From: Ferruginibacter paludis
GTDB taxonomy: Bacteria > Bacteroidota > Bacteroidia > Chitinophagales > Chitinophagaceae
DNA length: 64,000 nt
Reading direction: 5' to 3'
NCBI RefSeq assembly: GCF_030409685.1
Contig: NZ_JAUFQJ010000002.1
Coordinates: 372,001-436,000, forward strand
Below are positions 53,803 through 63,500 of this stretch, piece by piece (position 1 is the stretch's first letter; the number at the start of each line of letters is the position of its first letter). The notes beneath the pieces are model-generated. The model was not told where the DNA came from. It searched no databases and saw only the letters and a list, made by a program, of their open reading frames with translations. Both the position numbers and the translations under genes were made by a program.

Positions 53803-55165
53803 CCATATTGAAGACCGCATCAGGGAAGCCGCTGCCAACAGCGAGCCGGCTTTTGATGAACAGGCATGGGCTGCTATGGATATACGGTTGAACAAGGAAG
53901 AAAAGCGCCGCCGTTTTGTATTCTGGTGGTTTGCTATTCCAGTACTTTTTATTGGCGGCGCAGTTATACTTTTCTTTTTCAATAAGCCGGATGCAGAAAA
54001 TCATCTTGCCGCTAGGAATGCAAAAAGCATAACCAGAGCAGATAAAAAGGAAACAGGTGTTAAGATAAATGAACAGCCATCCGCTTCAGCAAATGAAGGT
54101 GATGTAATAAAAAATAGCACACTGCCGCGGAAGGGTGAAATGAAACCGAACCGGCAAAAAGAAAATGGTATCAAAGAAATCAGCGTCGTTAAAAAGCCAT
54201 TCTCTCCGATCGGACAGGTAAAAACATATGGCACTAAAAAGAATTTTTCTAAACCCACCATTGCTGAACAGGCGAATGAAACTTCACTTGACCTGACTAA
54301 AAAAGCAAAAAAAATAACTGGGTCAAAAAAGAAGAAAATAGTATCACGAGTTTCCGATGGAGAAATTGGTGAAGAGGGGGATGTTACGATTAAAGGACAA
54401 CCACCTGTTCCTGTCACCAGCCCAGCGCCGACTATTATCAGTAAGCAGGTTATTAAGCCAGTTTTCTCAAAAGATTCAACCAAAATTAAAGACAGTTTAA
54501 AAAATAGCATTACAAATGCTGAAACTGGTAGTAATCCCAAACAAAAAGCAACCAGCTCTTCGGTATCGAAATTTTATTTCCTGGCTTCTGCGGGTGGTGA
54601 AATTGGCAGCGTGAAATTACTGGCTTTTAAAAATAATCCTGTTACCGCGAAATTCGGTGCAGGTATTGGCTACCAGTTATCAAAAAAAGTAAGTGTGCAA
54701 ACCGGCTTTTATGCAGGAACAAAAAAATATTTAGCCGGACCCGGTGACTATAAAGCCAAAGCCGGATCTTACTGGAACATGGTGCAGATTGTTAAAATAA
54801 ACGCAGCATGTCTTGTGTACGATATTCCTGTAACGATGCGGTATAATATTTTACAAAAAATAGGTGTAACTTATTTTGCGACAGCTGGACTTTCATCTTA
54901 CATTATGAAGAGAGAGGATTATAATTATTACTACATAAGAAATAATATGCCTCATGAAGGTGCCTATAGTTATACTGGCAATAAAAGTGCCTTTTCGGTT
55001 CTGAATTTTTCAGCCGGAATTGAAAAGAAATTATCTTCGTCTTTTTCTTTACAACTGGAGCCAACAATGAGTGTTCCTCTGTCCGGTGTGGGGGATGGGC
55101 ATGTCAAATTATTTAACGCCACGCTGCAGTTTGGTATAAAATATCAGCGGTTTAAAAAACACTAA
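53783..55165 (+). CDS. Inner-membrane-anchored protein with C-terminal outer-membrane beta-barrel, second copy
   Basis: The 460 residues repeat the layout of the protein at 30824-32368: a charged cytoplasmic tip (1-44, with D25-E26-Q-A-W29), one membrane span (about 45-67), a long Lys/Ser/Thr-rich linker (about 70-255) and a C-terminal strand-rich part (about 256-460) that ends FGIKYQRFKKH. The barrel has FYFLASAGGEIGSV, YDIPVTMRYNIL and FSAGIEKKLSSSFSLQLEPT, as in porin-type outer-membrane proteins. It has no cleavable signal. Partnership with the overlapping sigma gene is inferred. Confidence 0.75.
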   Translation: MSKKQFDHIEDRIREAAANSEPAFDEQAWAAMDIRLNKEEKRRRFVFWWFAIPVLFIGGAVILFFFNKPDAENHLAARNAKSITRADKKETGVKINEQPSASANEGDVIKNSTLPRKGEMKPNRQKENGIKEISVVKKPFSPIGQVKTYGTKKNFSKPTIAEQANETSLDLTKKAKKITGSKKKKIVSRVSDGEIGEEGDVTIKGQPPVPVTSPAPTIISKQVIKPVFSKDSTKIKDSLKNSITNAETGSNPKQKATSSSVSKFYFLASAGGEIGSVKLLAFKNNPVTAKFGAGIGYQLSKKVSVQTGFYAGTKKYLAGPGDYKAKAGSYWNMVQIVKINAACLVYDIPVTMRYNILQKIGVTYFATAGLSSYIMKREDYNYYYIRNNMPHEGAYSYTGNKSAFSVLNFSAGIEKKLSSSFSLQLEPTMSVPLSGVGDGHVKLFNATLQFGIKYQRFKKH

Positions 55166-55187
55166 CATCATAAATACAATATTTTTT

Positions 55188-55213
55188 AAAGAGCCTTAAG
55201 AGGCTCTTTTTTT
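55188..55213 (+). terminator. Intrinsic terminator of the second sigma/barrel pair
   Basis: Stem aaagagcc (55188-55195) with ggctcttt (55202-55209), then Ts to 55213, starting 22 nt after the stop codon. Confidence 0.8.
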
Positions 55214-55291
55214 ATGTAGTTTTTGAGTTTTTTTTGTTCTTATTAGGCAACCTTTAATAAGTTGATTGCGATTACTTATTAAACAACAATC

Positions 55292-55888
55292 ATGAATAAA
55301 AGCATCTTAAACGGCGTTGGCCTTTTCTCTTTAATTATTATCAGTATCAATTTTGCATCTTGTAGTAAAAGCAGCCCGGGAACTCCGCCTGTGACTGATG
55401 TATGTGCAGGGAAAACAATCGTTATTACTCCTACAGCCACTGCCACTACTACATGTGGTGCAGATGGAAAAATTGATGTGGCTGCTACTGGTAGTACAGG
55501 CTTTGTTTATAAACTGGGAAGCACAGGTACTTACGGATCTTCTTCCAGCTTCACCGACCTCGCCGGAGGTGATTATACAGTATTTGTAAAAGATGGTGCA
55601 GGTTGTGAAAAAACAGCCACTGTTAAGGTGCCGTCAACAGGTGCCGCCGGCGCAAAATTTAATGCAGTGAAAACATTGATGGTTGCCAAATGCCAAAGTT
55701 GCCACAACAACACTGTAGCTAACGGCGGAATGAACTGGGCAGTGGATTGTAACATCGTAAAATTCAGTGGACGCATAAATACAAGGGCGGTTGTTGATGG
55801 AACAATGCCGCCTACGGGCCCGCTGACACAAACTGAAAAAGATGTTATTACAACATGGATTACTGCAGGTGCAGCCTATGGTAACTAA
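55292..55888 (+). CDS. Lipoprotein with a haem c-binding domain
   Basis: The 198-residue precursor has a lipoprotein signal (NFASC with C24 as the lipid site). Residues 40-115 form a repeat-like beta domain similar to SprB-type repeats (YTVFVKDGAGCEKTATVKV). A c-type cytochrome segment follows, with C134-Q-S-C137-H138 as the haem site and M172 in GTMPPTG as a likely sixth ligand. It should carry one haem c at the cell envelope. It is the first gene of a four-gene operon with an OB-fold protein, YceI and a DUF5777 barrel. Confidence 0.85.
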   Translation: MNKSILNGVGLFSLIIISINFASCSKSSPGTPPVTDVCAGKTIVITPTATATTTCGADGKIDVAATGSTGFVYKLGSTGTYGSSSSFTDLAGGDYTVFVKDGAGCEKTATVKVPSTGAAGAKFNAVKTLMVAKCQSCHNNTVANGGMNWAVDCNIVKFSGRINTRAVVDGTMPPTGPLTQTEKDVITTWITAGAAYGN

Positions 55889-55915
55889 TTTTTTATTTCA
55901 TTCAATATTTTGCAG

Positions 55916-56338
55916 GTGCTGAAAAAAATAATACTTGTTGTACTGGTTATAGCCATCCCCTTGTCATTTTATTTGTACAAGGAGTACCACCGCAAACCGG
56001 CAGATTTATCCTCGGTTCAACCTGCTGCAAAACTGAATGCCGGTGCATTTCTTGATGAGTATGAAAAGGATGAGGCAAATGCTAATCACCGCTACCTTGG
56101 TAAAACAATACAAGTGCGTGGCACTATCACCGAAATAGTAAAGCAGCAGGATACACTGGCCAATGTGATGATAGGTGATACCGCATCTATGCATAAAGTA
56201 AGCTGCCTGCTGGATAAACACCACATCGGTTTAATCAATCAATATAAAGCTGGTCAGCAGATAACCATCAAAGGAATCTGCACCGGTTTTTTAATGGACG
56301 TTGAATTAAACAGGTGTGTAATTGTAGAAAAAGAATAA
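55916..56338 (+). CDS. Membrane-anchored OB-fold protein (tRNA_anti-like)
   Basis: The 140-residue protein has an N-terminal anchor or signal segment (about 2-22) and an OB-fold-like domain with YLGKTIQVRGTITEIVKQQD and GQQITIKGICTGFLMDVELNRCVI, similar to the tRNA_anti-like group. No ATG is found. The most likely start is GTG at 55916, or TTG at 55910. It lies 27 bp after the haem lipoprotein gene and 12 bp before yceI, so it is part of the operon. Its ligand is unknown. Confidence 0.75.
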   Translation: MLKKIILVVLVIAIPLSFYLYKEYHRKPADLSSVQPAAKLNAGAFLDEYEKDEANANHRYLGKTIQVRGTITEIVKQQDTLANVMIGDTASMHKVSCLLDKHHIGLINQYKAGQQITIKGICTGFLMDVELNRCVIVEKE

Positions 56339-56350
56339 AGTTTTTAATTT

Positions 56351-56911
56351 ATGAAATATTCATTTTTTGTCATTCTTTTTACGTTGCTGATATTCGCGGG
56401 TTTTGGGCAGCCTAAGTATTTTACCAAAACAGGAAAAATATCTTTTTACTCCAAATCATCAATGGAAAATATTGAGGCGGTGAACACAAAAGTGGTAAGC
56501 GTTTGGGATGTGGCCAGCGGGCAAATTGAGTTTGCTGTTTTGTTGAAAGGTTTTGAGTTTGACAAAGCATTGATGCAGGAACATTTTAATGAAAATTATG
56601 TAGAGAGTGATAAATATCCGAAAGCAGTTTTTAAGGGAATAATTGAAAACAGTAAAACAATCCAATTGTCCGGTGACAATGTTTCTACTGTAAGAGTAAA
56701 TGGAACATTGACACTGCACGGTGTAACCAATCCTGTAAGTACCAATGCGGTAATAACTGTTAAAAGTGGCGTTGTTGCTGCATCCTGCAATTTCAGTATA
56801 ACGCTAACAGATTACAAGATATCAATCCCTTCCCTGGTGGCGGAAAAAATCAATAAGAAAATAGCGATTGCAGTGGTGATACCAGAATACCAGCCGATGA
56901 CCACAAAATAA
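56351..56911 (+). CDS. YceI-family periplasmic protein
   Basis: The 186-residue precursor has a signal peptide (about 1-19) and a YceI domain, a lipocalin-like barrel that binds isoprenoid or other lipid chains. Visible motifs are KYFTKTGKISFYSKSS, GKISF, EHFNENYVESDKYPKAVFKG (family signature FNADYLEVEKYPTA-like), VNGTLTLHGVTNPV and YKISIPSLV. It is the third gene of the operon. It may carry a lipid-like electron carrier or other lipid in the periplasm, but this is inference. Confidence 0.9.
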   Translation: MKYSFFVILFTLLIFAGFGQPKYFTKTGKISFYSKSSMENIEAVNTKVVSVWDVASGQIEFAVLLKGFEFDKALMQEHFNENYVESDKYPKAVFKGIIENSKTIQLSGDNVSTVRVNGTLTLHGVTNPVSTNAVITVKSGVVAASCNFSITLTDYKISIPSLVAEKINKKIAIAVVIPEYQPMTTK

Positions 56912-56934
56912 TTTTACACAATTAATTTTTAAAG

Positions 56935-57813
56935 ATGATAAAACTTACCATTGCTCTTTTTGTATACAGTATTTTACTTTCAATGAACCTGCAATCGCAG
57001 GATCTTTTAAAGGGGGTAGAAGACAGTGTGCCCGCAACACAAAAAGTAACCGGCGCTTTTAAATCAACAAGAGTTATCAATGCACATTCTATTGAAATGT
57101 TGCACAAAGGTGATCTTGATTTCAGGATCATGCACCGGTTTGGTTTTATAAGCTCCGGCATAAAACAATTTTATGGACTGGACGTGGCTTCTATGCGTAT
57201 CAGTTTTGATTATGGCCTGTCGGACAATACTACCATCGGCATGGGAAGAAGTACCTTCAGGAAAGAACTGGATCTTTTTATTAAACAAAGAATTTTGCAA
57301 CAATCTACAGGTGCCAGATCCATTCCCTTTTCGCTGGTGGTTGCCGCAGGCGGTTTAGTATGGACAGAAGAATCTTTTGCGCCTGTTAAGCCTGGTTTTG
57401 GAGACAGATCATCTTATTACATACAACTGGTTGCCGGGAGAAAATTCAGCTCTGCATTTTCAATGCAGTTAAGCCCGATTTTTGTTCACAGTGGTTCGCC
57501 TGTTAATACCGGCGACGACCAAACCATTTTTGCAATGGGTGGTGGTGCACGTTTAAAAGTGAGCAGAAGAATGGCGCTTACATTTGATTATCACCATCCG
57601 TTCGGCAATCTAAGTGGAAGCACCGATCCATTGTCTGTTGGTGTTGATATTGAAACAGGTGGTCACGTTTTTCAGTTACAATTTTCCAACGCTACCGGCA
57701 TGAATGAAAGGGCCTATATCACGCAAACTACGGGTGATTTTTTCAAAGGCGATATTCGTTTTGGATTTAATTTGTCCCGTATTTTTAAAACCGGCAAACA
57801 TAAAACCTGGTAA
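56935..57813 (+). CDS. DUF5777 outer-membrane beta-barrel protein
   Basis: The 292-residue precursor has a signal peptide (MIKLTIALFVYSILLSMNLQS, about 1-21) and strands typical of DUF5777 barrels: GDLDFRIMHRFGFI, GLDVASMRISFDYGLSDNTTIGMG, FAMGGGARLKVSRRMALTFDYHHP and a C-terminal FGFNLSRIFK. It is the last gene of the operon with the haem lipoprotein, the OB-fold protein and YceI. The set suggests an envelope redox or transport unit. The function of the family is not known. Confidence 0.87.
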   Translation: MIKLTIALFVYSILLSMNLQSQDLLKGVEDSVPATQKVTGAFKSTRVINAHSIEMLHKGDLDFRIMHRFGFISSGIKQFYGLDVASMRISFDYGLSDNTTIGMGRSTFRKELDLFIKQRILQQSTGARSIPFSLVVAAGGLVWTEESFAPVKPGFGDRSSYYIQLVAGRKFSSAFSMQLSPIFVHSGSPVNTGDDQTIFAMGGGARLKVSRRMALTFDYHHPFGNLSGSTDPLSVGVDIETGGHVFQLQFSNATGMNERAYITQTTGDFFKGDIRFGFNLSRIFKTGKHKTW

Positions 57814-57822
57814 TCAATAAAG

Positions 57823-58965
57823 TCAATCAGAGCCAAACTGAACACCCGTTTTTATCCGGTTCAATAATGGACTATAACAATTTCTGATTAACCTGTTGGC
57901 AACCTCCGTCCGGCTGGGTATTTTAAAGTTATTGCTGTTATTAATCCTGCTCCAGTCTTCCGGAAGCAGGGCATCTTGATTACCGGTATAAGTAGCTGTT
58001 TCCGTTCGACAGTCATCGTTTCCGGGAAAACGGTCGAACAGTAAATTATGCCCGGTCACCTGGTCATATATCCTGCATTCCAGTGTAGTCCTGCTTTGCA
58101 TGTATCTTGATGTTACATTAACTGTTGCGTAAAAAGTGGTATAAACAGGCCTGGCGGGTATTGATTTGGTAGTGCCGGTCTGCACCTCTTTGCTACGGTT
58201 GATAGTATAGCGTTTAACAAAAACCTGGCCCACAAATAATTCTGTAAAATTCAGTTCAACCAGTCTGTCTGGTCTTATCTGGCGAATGCTGGCATCCCAA
58301 TCGCTGTAAAAGCGAACATCTCTGAAAGATTGGTTATTGAGGTCATTAATAATGTGCTGCTGCAGCCAGTCGTTTTCAAAACCCCAGTAGTTCCAGTTGC
58401 GGTTGTAATAATTGGCTGCCCTTACAATTACTTTAATTGTTGCTCTTTCTGTAGCCTCCTGCATCAGTTGGCGCACATCCTTGTAGCCTGGCACAGCCTC
58501 ATTTGCTTTACTAAAAAAATCGTAGGCATTGCGGGCGGAAATCCGGTTATTATAAGTAAGATATTCCAGCCCCTGGCTATAATATTCGTTAGCTGCGGTG
58601 TTTTTTGCATCCTGAATCTGCCGTGACGGATCCCACAAGTCATCAATGATTTTTTTAGCTGCGGGCACTTCGCTTATTTGCTCGTACATCTGCAACATCA
58701 CCCCGTATTCTTTTGCAAGCTGCATGTAACGGTCGCCTGGTACAAGATTGTTGTAATTCGCCTCTGTCAATGCTTTTCGTTTGATTGCAACTGTTTTGTA
58801 TACTTGCGGTAATTGTTCCAGTGCTTCTTTATCATTACCATTTTTCTTCAATTTTTCAACAAGGTCAAAAACAGTCTTATCTTCTGCTGTGTAATATTTT
58901 TTCAGTCGGTTTGGACCACTGCAGGCAGCTAATAACAAAAGCATAAAAAAGCCATACTTTTTCAT
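57823..58965 (-). CDS. Lipoprotein of unknown function
   Basis: The 380-residue precursor has a lipoprotein signal (LLLAAC with C15 as the lipid site) and a helical, repeat-like N-terminal half (about 25-190) resembling TPR modules. A beta-rich C-terminal half follows (about 200-360), with NFTELFVGQVFVKRYTINRS and TVNVTSRYMQSRTTLECRIYD. I do not know the family. It faces the DUF5777 gene convergently with only 9 bp between the stops. It may be an outer-membrane-bound envelope assembly factor. Confidence 0.7.
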   Translation of the reverse strand: MKKYGFFMLLLLAACSGPNRLKKYYTAEDKTVFDLVEKLKKNGNDKEALEQLPQVYKTVAIKRKALTEANYNNLVPGDRYMQLAKEYGVMLQMYEQISEVPAAKKIIDDLWDPSRQIQDAKNTAANEYYSQGLEYLTYNNRISARNAYDFFSKANEAVPGYKDVRQLMQEATERATIKVIVRAANYYNRNWNYWGFENDWLQQHIINDLNNQSFRDVRFYSDWDASIRQIRPDRLVELNFTELFVGQVFVKRYTINRSKEVQTGTTKSIPARPVYTTFYATVNVTSRYMQSRTTLECRIYDQVTGHNLLFDRFPGNDDCRTETATYTGNQDALLPEDWSRINNSNNFKIPSRTEVANRLIRNCYSPLLNRIKTGVQFGSD

Positions 58966-59090
58966 TTGGTGGTATTTTTAGAAAGATAGTTAATTTACAT
59001 TACCGAAGAAAGCTGGCATTGGACTTGTAAATAAAAGAGGGCAGCGACAGAAGTTTAACATTGAAAATATTTTAAAACGGTTTTAAAAAT

Positions 59091-59121
59091 TTGGATAATT
59101 TCTTACAGCATGTTATCTTCG
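59091..59121 (+). promoter_or_regulatory. Promoter of rpsP
   Basis: TTG at 59091-59093 and TATCTTCG at 59114-59121, with a 20-nt spacer, give a near-consensus promoter 64 nt before the rpsP start. One base differs from TAnnTTTG. Confidence 0.5.
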
Positions 59122-59185
59122 CCGTTCCTTTTAAGGAGAGTTAGAAACCCTATTTATTCACAACCCAAAAAAATTTCTATTTTTT

Positions 59186-59674
59186 ATGGCTGTAAAAATG
59201 AGACTGCAAAGACACGGTTCAAAAAAGAGACCGTTCTACTTCATCGTAGTAGCAGATGGACGAAGCCCACGCGACGGCAAATTTATTCAGAAACTTGGTA
59301 CGTACAATCCCCTGACTGTTCCTGCAACTGTGCAGATTGACCGTCAGAAGGCGTTGGACTGGTTACACAAAGGTGCTCAGCCTACTGACACTGTACGTCG
59401 TATCCTGTCTTTCAAAGGCGTATTATACCTGAAGCATTTGTTAAGAGGTGTAGGTTTAGGTTTGTTTGATGAAGCTGTTGCAATGCAAAAGTTTACTGCC
59501 TGGAGTGCTGAGCATGATGCTCACATTGCAAAACGTCAGGGTGCTCATAAAAAAGCACGTACTGATAGCCGCAATCAACCTGTGGTTAGAAAAGTTGCCG
59601 AAGCACCTGCTGCTGCAACTGCCGAAGCTACTGCTCCTGCAGCAACGCCTGAAGAAACTAAAACAGCAGAATAA
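59186..59674 (+). CDS. rpsP: 30S ribosomal protein S16, with long C-terminal tail
   Basis: S16 helps assemble the 30S subunit. The first 85 residues are the standard protein ([30 protein letters not shown], then IQKLGTYNP, and a [23 protein letters not shown] helix). The remaining part, to residue 162, is an extra tail ending in an Ala/Pro/Glu-rich segment. The usual S16 is about 80-90 residues, but long forms are common in Bacteroidota. It is followed by rimM with a hairpin in between. Confidence 0.96.
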   Translation: MAVKMRLQRHGSKKRPFYFIVVADGRSPRDGKFIQKLGTYNPLTVPATVQIDRQKALDWLHKGAQPTDTVRRILSFKGVLYLKHLLRGVGLGLFDEAVAMQKFTAWSAEHDAHIAKRQGAHKKARTDSRNQPVVRKVAEAPAAATAEATAPAATPEETKTAE

Positions 59675-59698
59675 TATCTCTGTTCCGTTAATTCTTTT

Positions 59699-59732
59699 AA
59701 AGCAATTCTGATTACTCGGGATTGCTTTTTTT
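59699..59732 (+). terminator. Hairpin between rpsP and rimM
   Basis: The arms aaagcaat (59699-59706) and attgcttt (59721-59728) pair perfectly, with a 14-nt loop and Ts to 59732. It could end rpsP transcription or make rimM expression partial. Confidence 0.65.
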
Positions 59733-59808
59733 ATGCCTGGTCTTTTTATTTTCAATTGCATTAAGGCTGTCTTATTGGCTTAAATGAAATACTTAAATTG
59801 CATACCGT

Positions 59809-60327
59809 ATGAGCGAATACTTTAAAATAGGCAAATTAGCCGCCAGCTTTGGTTTAAAAGGTGAGCTGGTATTGCAGCATAGCCTTGGTAAAAAAACGGC
59901 TTTGAAAGGCCTGGAAACAATTTTCCTGGAAGAAGGAAAGGATAATTTTATGCCTTATTTTATTTCGGCAGCTTCAGTAAAAAATGATAAAGAAGTGTAT
60001 ATTAAGTTAGAAGGAATCGACAGTAAGGAAGCGGCGCGTAAATTAACGCCCAAAGAAGTGTGGCTTGCCGCTGCAGATTTTACCAGTTTTGCAGCTACCT
60101 CTTCCCCTATTGCATTGTTGGGTTTTCATTTGATTGCGGATAATGCCGAAGACCTTGGTGCAATAATAGAAGTAATTGAACAGCCACACCAGATATTATG
60201 TGCCATTTTACTGGAAGGAAAGGAGGCCCTGATCCCCATCCACCAGGAATCGCTTGATAAGATAGACCGGAAAAACCGGAAAGTGTATGTTAGTTTACCG
60301 GATGGATTGCTGGATATTTATCGGTAG
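59809..60327 (+). CDS. rimM: 16S rRNA processing protein RimM
   Basis: RimM helps mature the 30S head and binds S19. The 172 residues have the N-terminal barrel (FKIGKLAASFGLKGELVLQHS), the VYIKLEGIDSKEAARKLTPKEVWL segment and the C-terminal PRC-like barrel (LLGFHLIADNAEDLGAIIEVIEQPHQ, then EALIPIHQESLDKIDRKNRKVYVSLPDGLLDIY). It follows rpsP, as in many bacteria, where the two are linked with trmD and rplS. Those are not found here. Confidence 0.95.
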   Translation: MSEYFKIGKLAASFGLKGELVLQHSLGKKTALKGLETIFLEEGKDNFMPYFISAASVKNDKEVYIKLEGIDSKEAARKLTPKEVWLAAADFTSFAATSSPIALLGFHLIADNAEDLGAIIEVIEQPHQILCAILLEGKEALIPIHQESLDKIDRKNRKVYVSLPDGLLDIYR

Positions 60328-60530
60328 GTTTTAAATTTCTACATTTATTCACGATGTAATTAATGAATGTTAAATACTAATTTCAAATTGCTAACGTTTG
60401 TAATATCAAAATTGATCTATCCTACAATACTATCAAAAATTCTGTCCATTTGCCTGTATTATCAATAGATGCTGATTTAAACTTTGTCCGAAATTTTTGA
60501 TTTATCTGTGAAAATTTATACCACTTAAAA

Positions 60531-63500
60531 ATGACCAGAATCCTGATTACAACCTTATTGTTCCTTTTTATTTTTTCCGCAACCCGTGCCAATGATTATG
60601 ATGATGCCTGGAACGCCATTCACAAAAAAAATTATAAAGAAGCAAAAGCCCTCTTACAAAAAGGTATCAAAAATCCGGCAACTGCGTTGGATAGTTACTG
60701 TACGCTTTTATACCTGCAAACTTATTTAGGTAAAGAAACTGAAATTGAAGGCCTGATCAGAGAGATTACTGCAAATGCGGATAAAAACGCCTATTTATAT
60801 TCGTTGTGGTTTAATGGATCTGTACTTGGACAATACTCAAAAAAGCAGGCCTATCAACTTAACTTACTCAGCCAGATAGAAAAAGACAATTCATTCAACG
60901 GTTCAATCAGGCAAGCAGCGAAATATGTAAAAGCAATGCATGCTGTTTTCAGTAACGATTATGCCAGTGCAGAAAAAGAATGGAAGCAAATCAATTCTGT
61001 TCAAGAGTGGCAATTTGCCGGACCATTTGAAAACCTTTCGGGCTCAGGATTCAATATGCAGCCTGAACCGTTAGCTGATGCTGGGGCAGAATCCGTATTT
61101 AATGGAATGAACAATGTAGAAGTTAAGTGGTTTAAGCCCTCCGAATTTAGCTACGAAGGATGGGTTTTTTGTTATCCTTTTATTCAGCAATCCTCTGCAA
61201 TAGAGTATGCACAAGCTTTTGTTTATGTTCCTGAAGATACCAAAGCTGTTTTAAACGCAGGCGTTAACGGATCTTTAAAGATATGGGTGAATGATGGCCT
61301 GCTACTTTCAGAATCGAAAGAAAGGATAACAGAGTTGGACTATTACAAAAAAAAGTGTCAGCTTAAAAAGGGGTATAACCGGGTGCTTGTGCAGTTAGGC
61401 TATACAGATAATACGTTGCCGAATTTTATTGTGCGGTTTACAGATGATGCATTATTACCGCTGCCAAATTGTACTTCAACTGCTGTTGTACAGCCCTACA
61501 TAAAAGCTGCCATCGCAGATAGCACGGGTTCATTAAAACATTTTGCCGAGTTGTTTTTCGAAACAAAAATAAGGGAGCAACCTTTTAACCTGGTAAATTA
61601 CATTTTGCTTTCTCAAACCTATCTCAGAGATTCAAAAAAAACAGAAGCTAGGCTTGTTATAGAAGACGCACTTAAAATTGCGTCCGGTGATCCGTTGCTG
61701 AGATTTGAGTTGATGCAGATATCAGTAAAGAGTGAAAACAGAACGCTTCTGTTGCAGGAGATAGACTGGTTGAAAGAAAATGATTCGCTTAGTTACATCA
61801 ATCTTCAGATGGAAATTCAAACGCTTATCAACACTGAAAAATATACTGAAGCGGATGTTGTGATAGAAAAGATGACTTCATTATTTGGGGAAGATGAAAA
61901 TATTATCCAGTTAAAAGCAGCTGTTCTGGGAAAGCTTGACAAAATAGAGGAGCTGTTAAAGCTGGTGGAAAAAGGGTATGCCAGGTACCCCGAAAATGTT
62001 TCCTTTGTCGATATGATGTTCAGGGTTAAAAAGCTGGTTCAGAAAGATAGCAAAGCGGCAGTAAAAGTGTATGAATTGTACCTCAAAAACAATTATAATT
62101 TTTCCATCATTCAAAATTTGGCGGATGAATATAAAGAGATGGGACAGGACGCTGACCATCTTGCTACCTTAAAAAAAATCAATACCATGGGGTTGCAGGA
62201 TCCCAGAATGATCACCAGCATCAGTAATTATTATATAGAAAAAAGGGAATACGCCAATGCACTGGCCGCTGCCCAAAAAGCGATTGCACTAGCGCCCTCA
62301 GTTGGGTTATACTGGCATAATATCGCATCCATTTACGAGCAAATGAACAATACGGAAGATGCTTTGAAAAGTTATAAAAAAGATATTTACTATAACCGCA
62401 CCGATTATGATGCAAGAAAAAAAATCAGCGTCTTGTCGAAAAAACTGGAGCTCTATAAGCTGTTGCCTGAAACAGATGTTTATGCACTAATTAAAAAATC
62501 TACAATAGATGCTGGATATGATTATACTTATCTGCTGGATGAAAAAGGAGCTGTTTTGTACGATGAAGGGGCGTCTGAGGAATATATAACGTATGTGATA
62601 AAAATCAACACTCAAAAGGGCATTGATAACTGGAAAGAAATTAACCTCGCCAGCGGCAATTCACAGTCGATACTGGTGGAAAAATGCGAAGTCGTAAAAG
62701 TAAATGGGAGCAAGGTGGCTGCGGAACGTAATGAAGGCACTGCTGTGTTTACCGGTTTGCAAACGGGTGATGCGATTTATGTAAAATATCGGTTGCAGAA
62801 TTATGCAACCGGCAGGTTAGGAAGAGCTTTCTGGGATAAGTTTATTTTTAATTCTTTTGCGCCTTCACAAAACGCCCGGTATATTTTAATAGCGCCCAAA
62901 GCCTTGGAGCTAAATTACAAATTCAGCAATAATACTGCATCGCCTGTCATAAAAGAGGTGGAAGATTTTAAAGTATATACCTGGGAGCTGAACAATTTGC
63001 CGCCGGTTAAATCAGAGCCGCTGATGCCGCCTTTAAATGACGTTGCCAGTGTACTCCATATTTCAACTATTAAAACATGGGCTGATGTTGCAGGCTGGTA
63101 CAGCGATATATCTTACCAGGATTTGAAAGATAATTTCGAGCTGGAGGCTGCCTATAACGAGATCTTCAGAAACAAAATTGCTGAAAGTAATTTTGCAAAA
63201 GCAAAGCGCATCTATGAATACATCGTAAACAATATACGGTACAGTTCTGTTGCGTTCAGGCAAAATGGCTATGTACCCCAGAATCTTTCAAAAGTGCTGA
63301 ATACAAAATTGGGTGATTGCAAAGATCTCTCTTCACTCTTTGTGGCGCTTACTGCAAGAGCTGGTATCAATGCACAGTTGGTATTAATTGATACACGGAA
63401 TAATGGCATGAAAGACATGGACTTGCCATCTATGGAATTTAATCATTGTATAAGTTTGCTCCATGTTGATGGTAAAGAATATTATATAGAACTTACCGAT

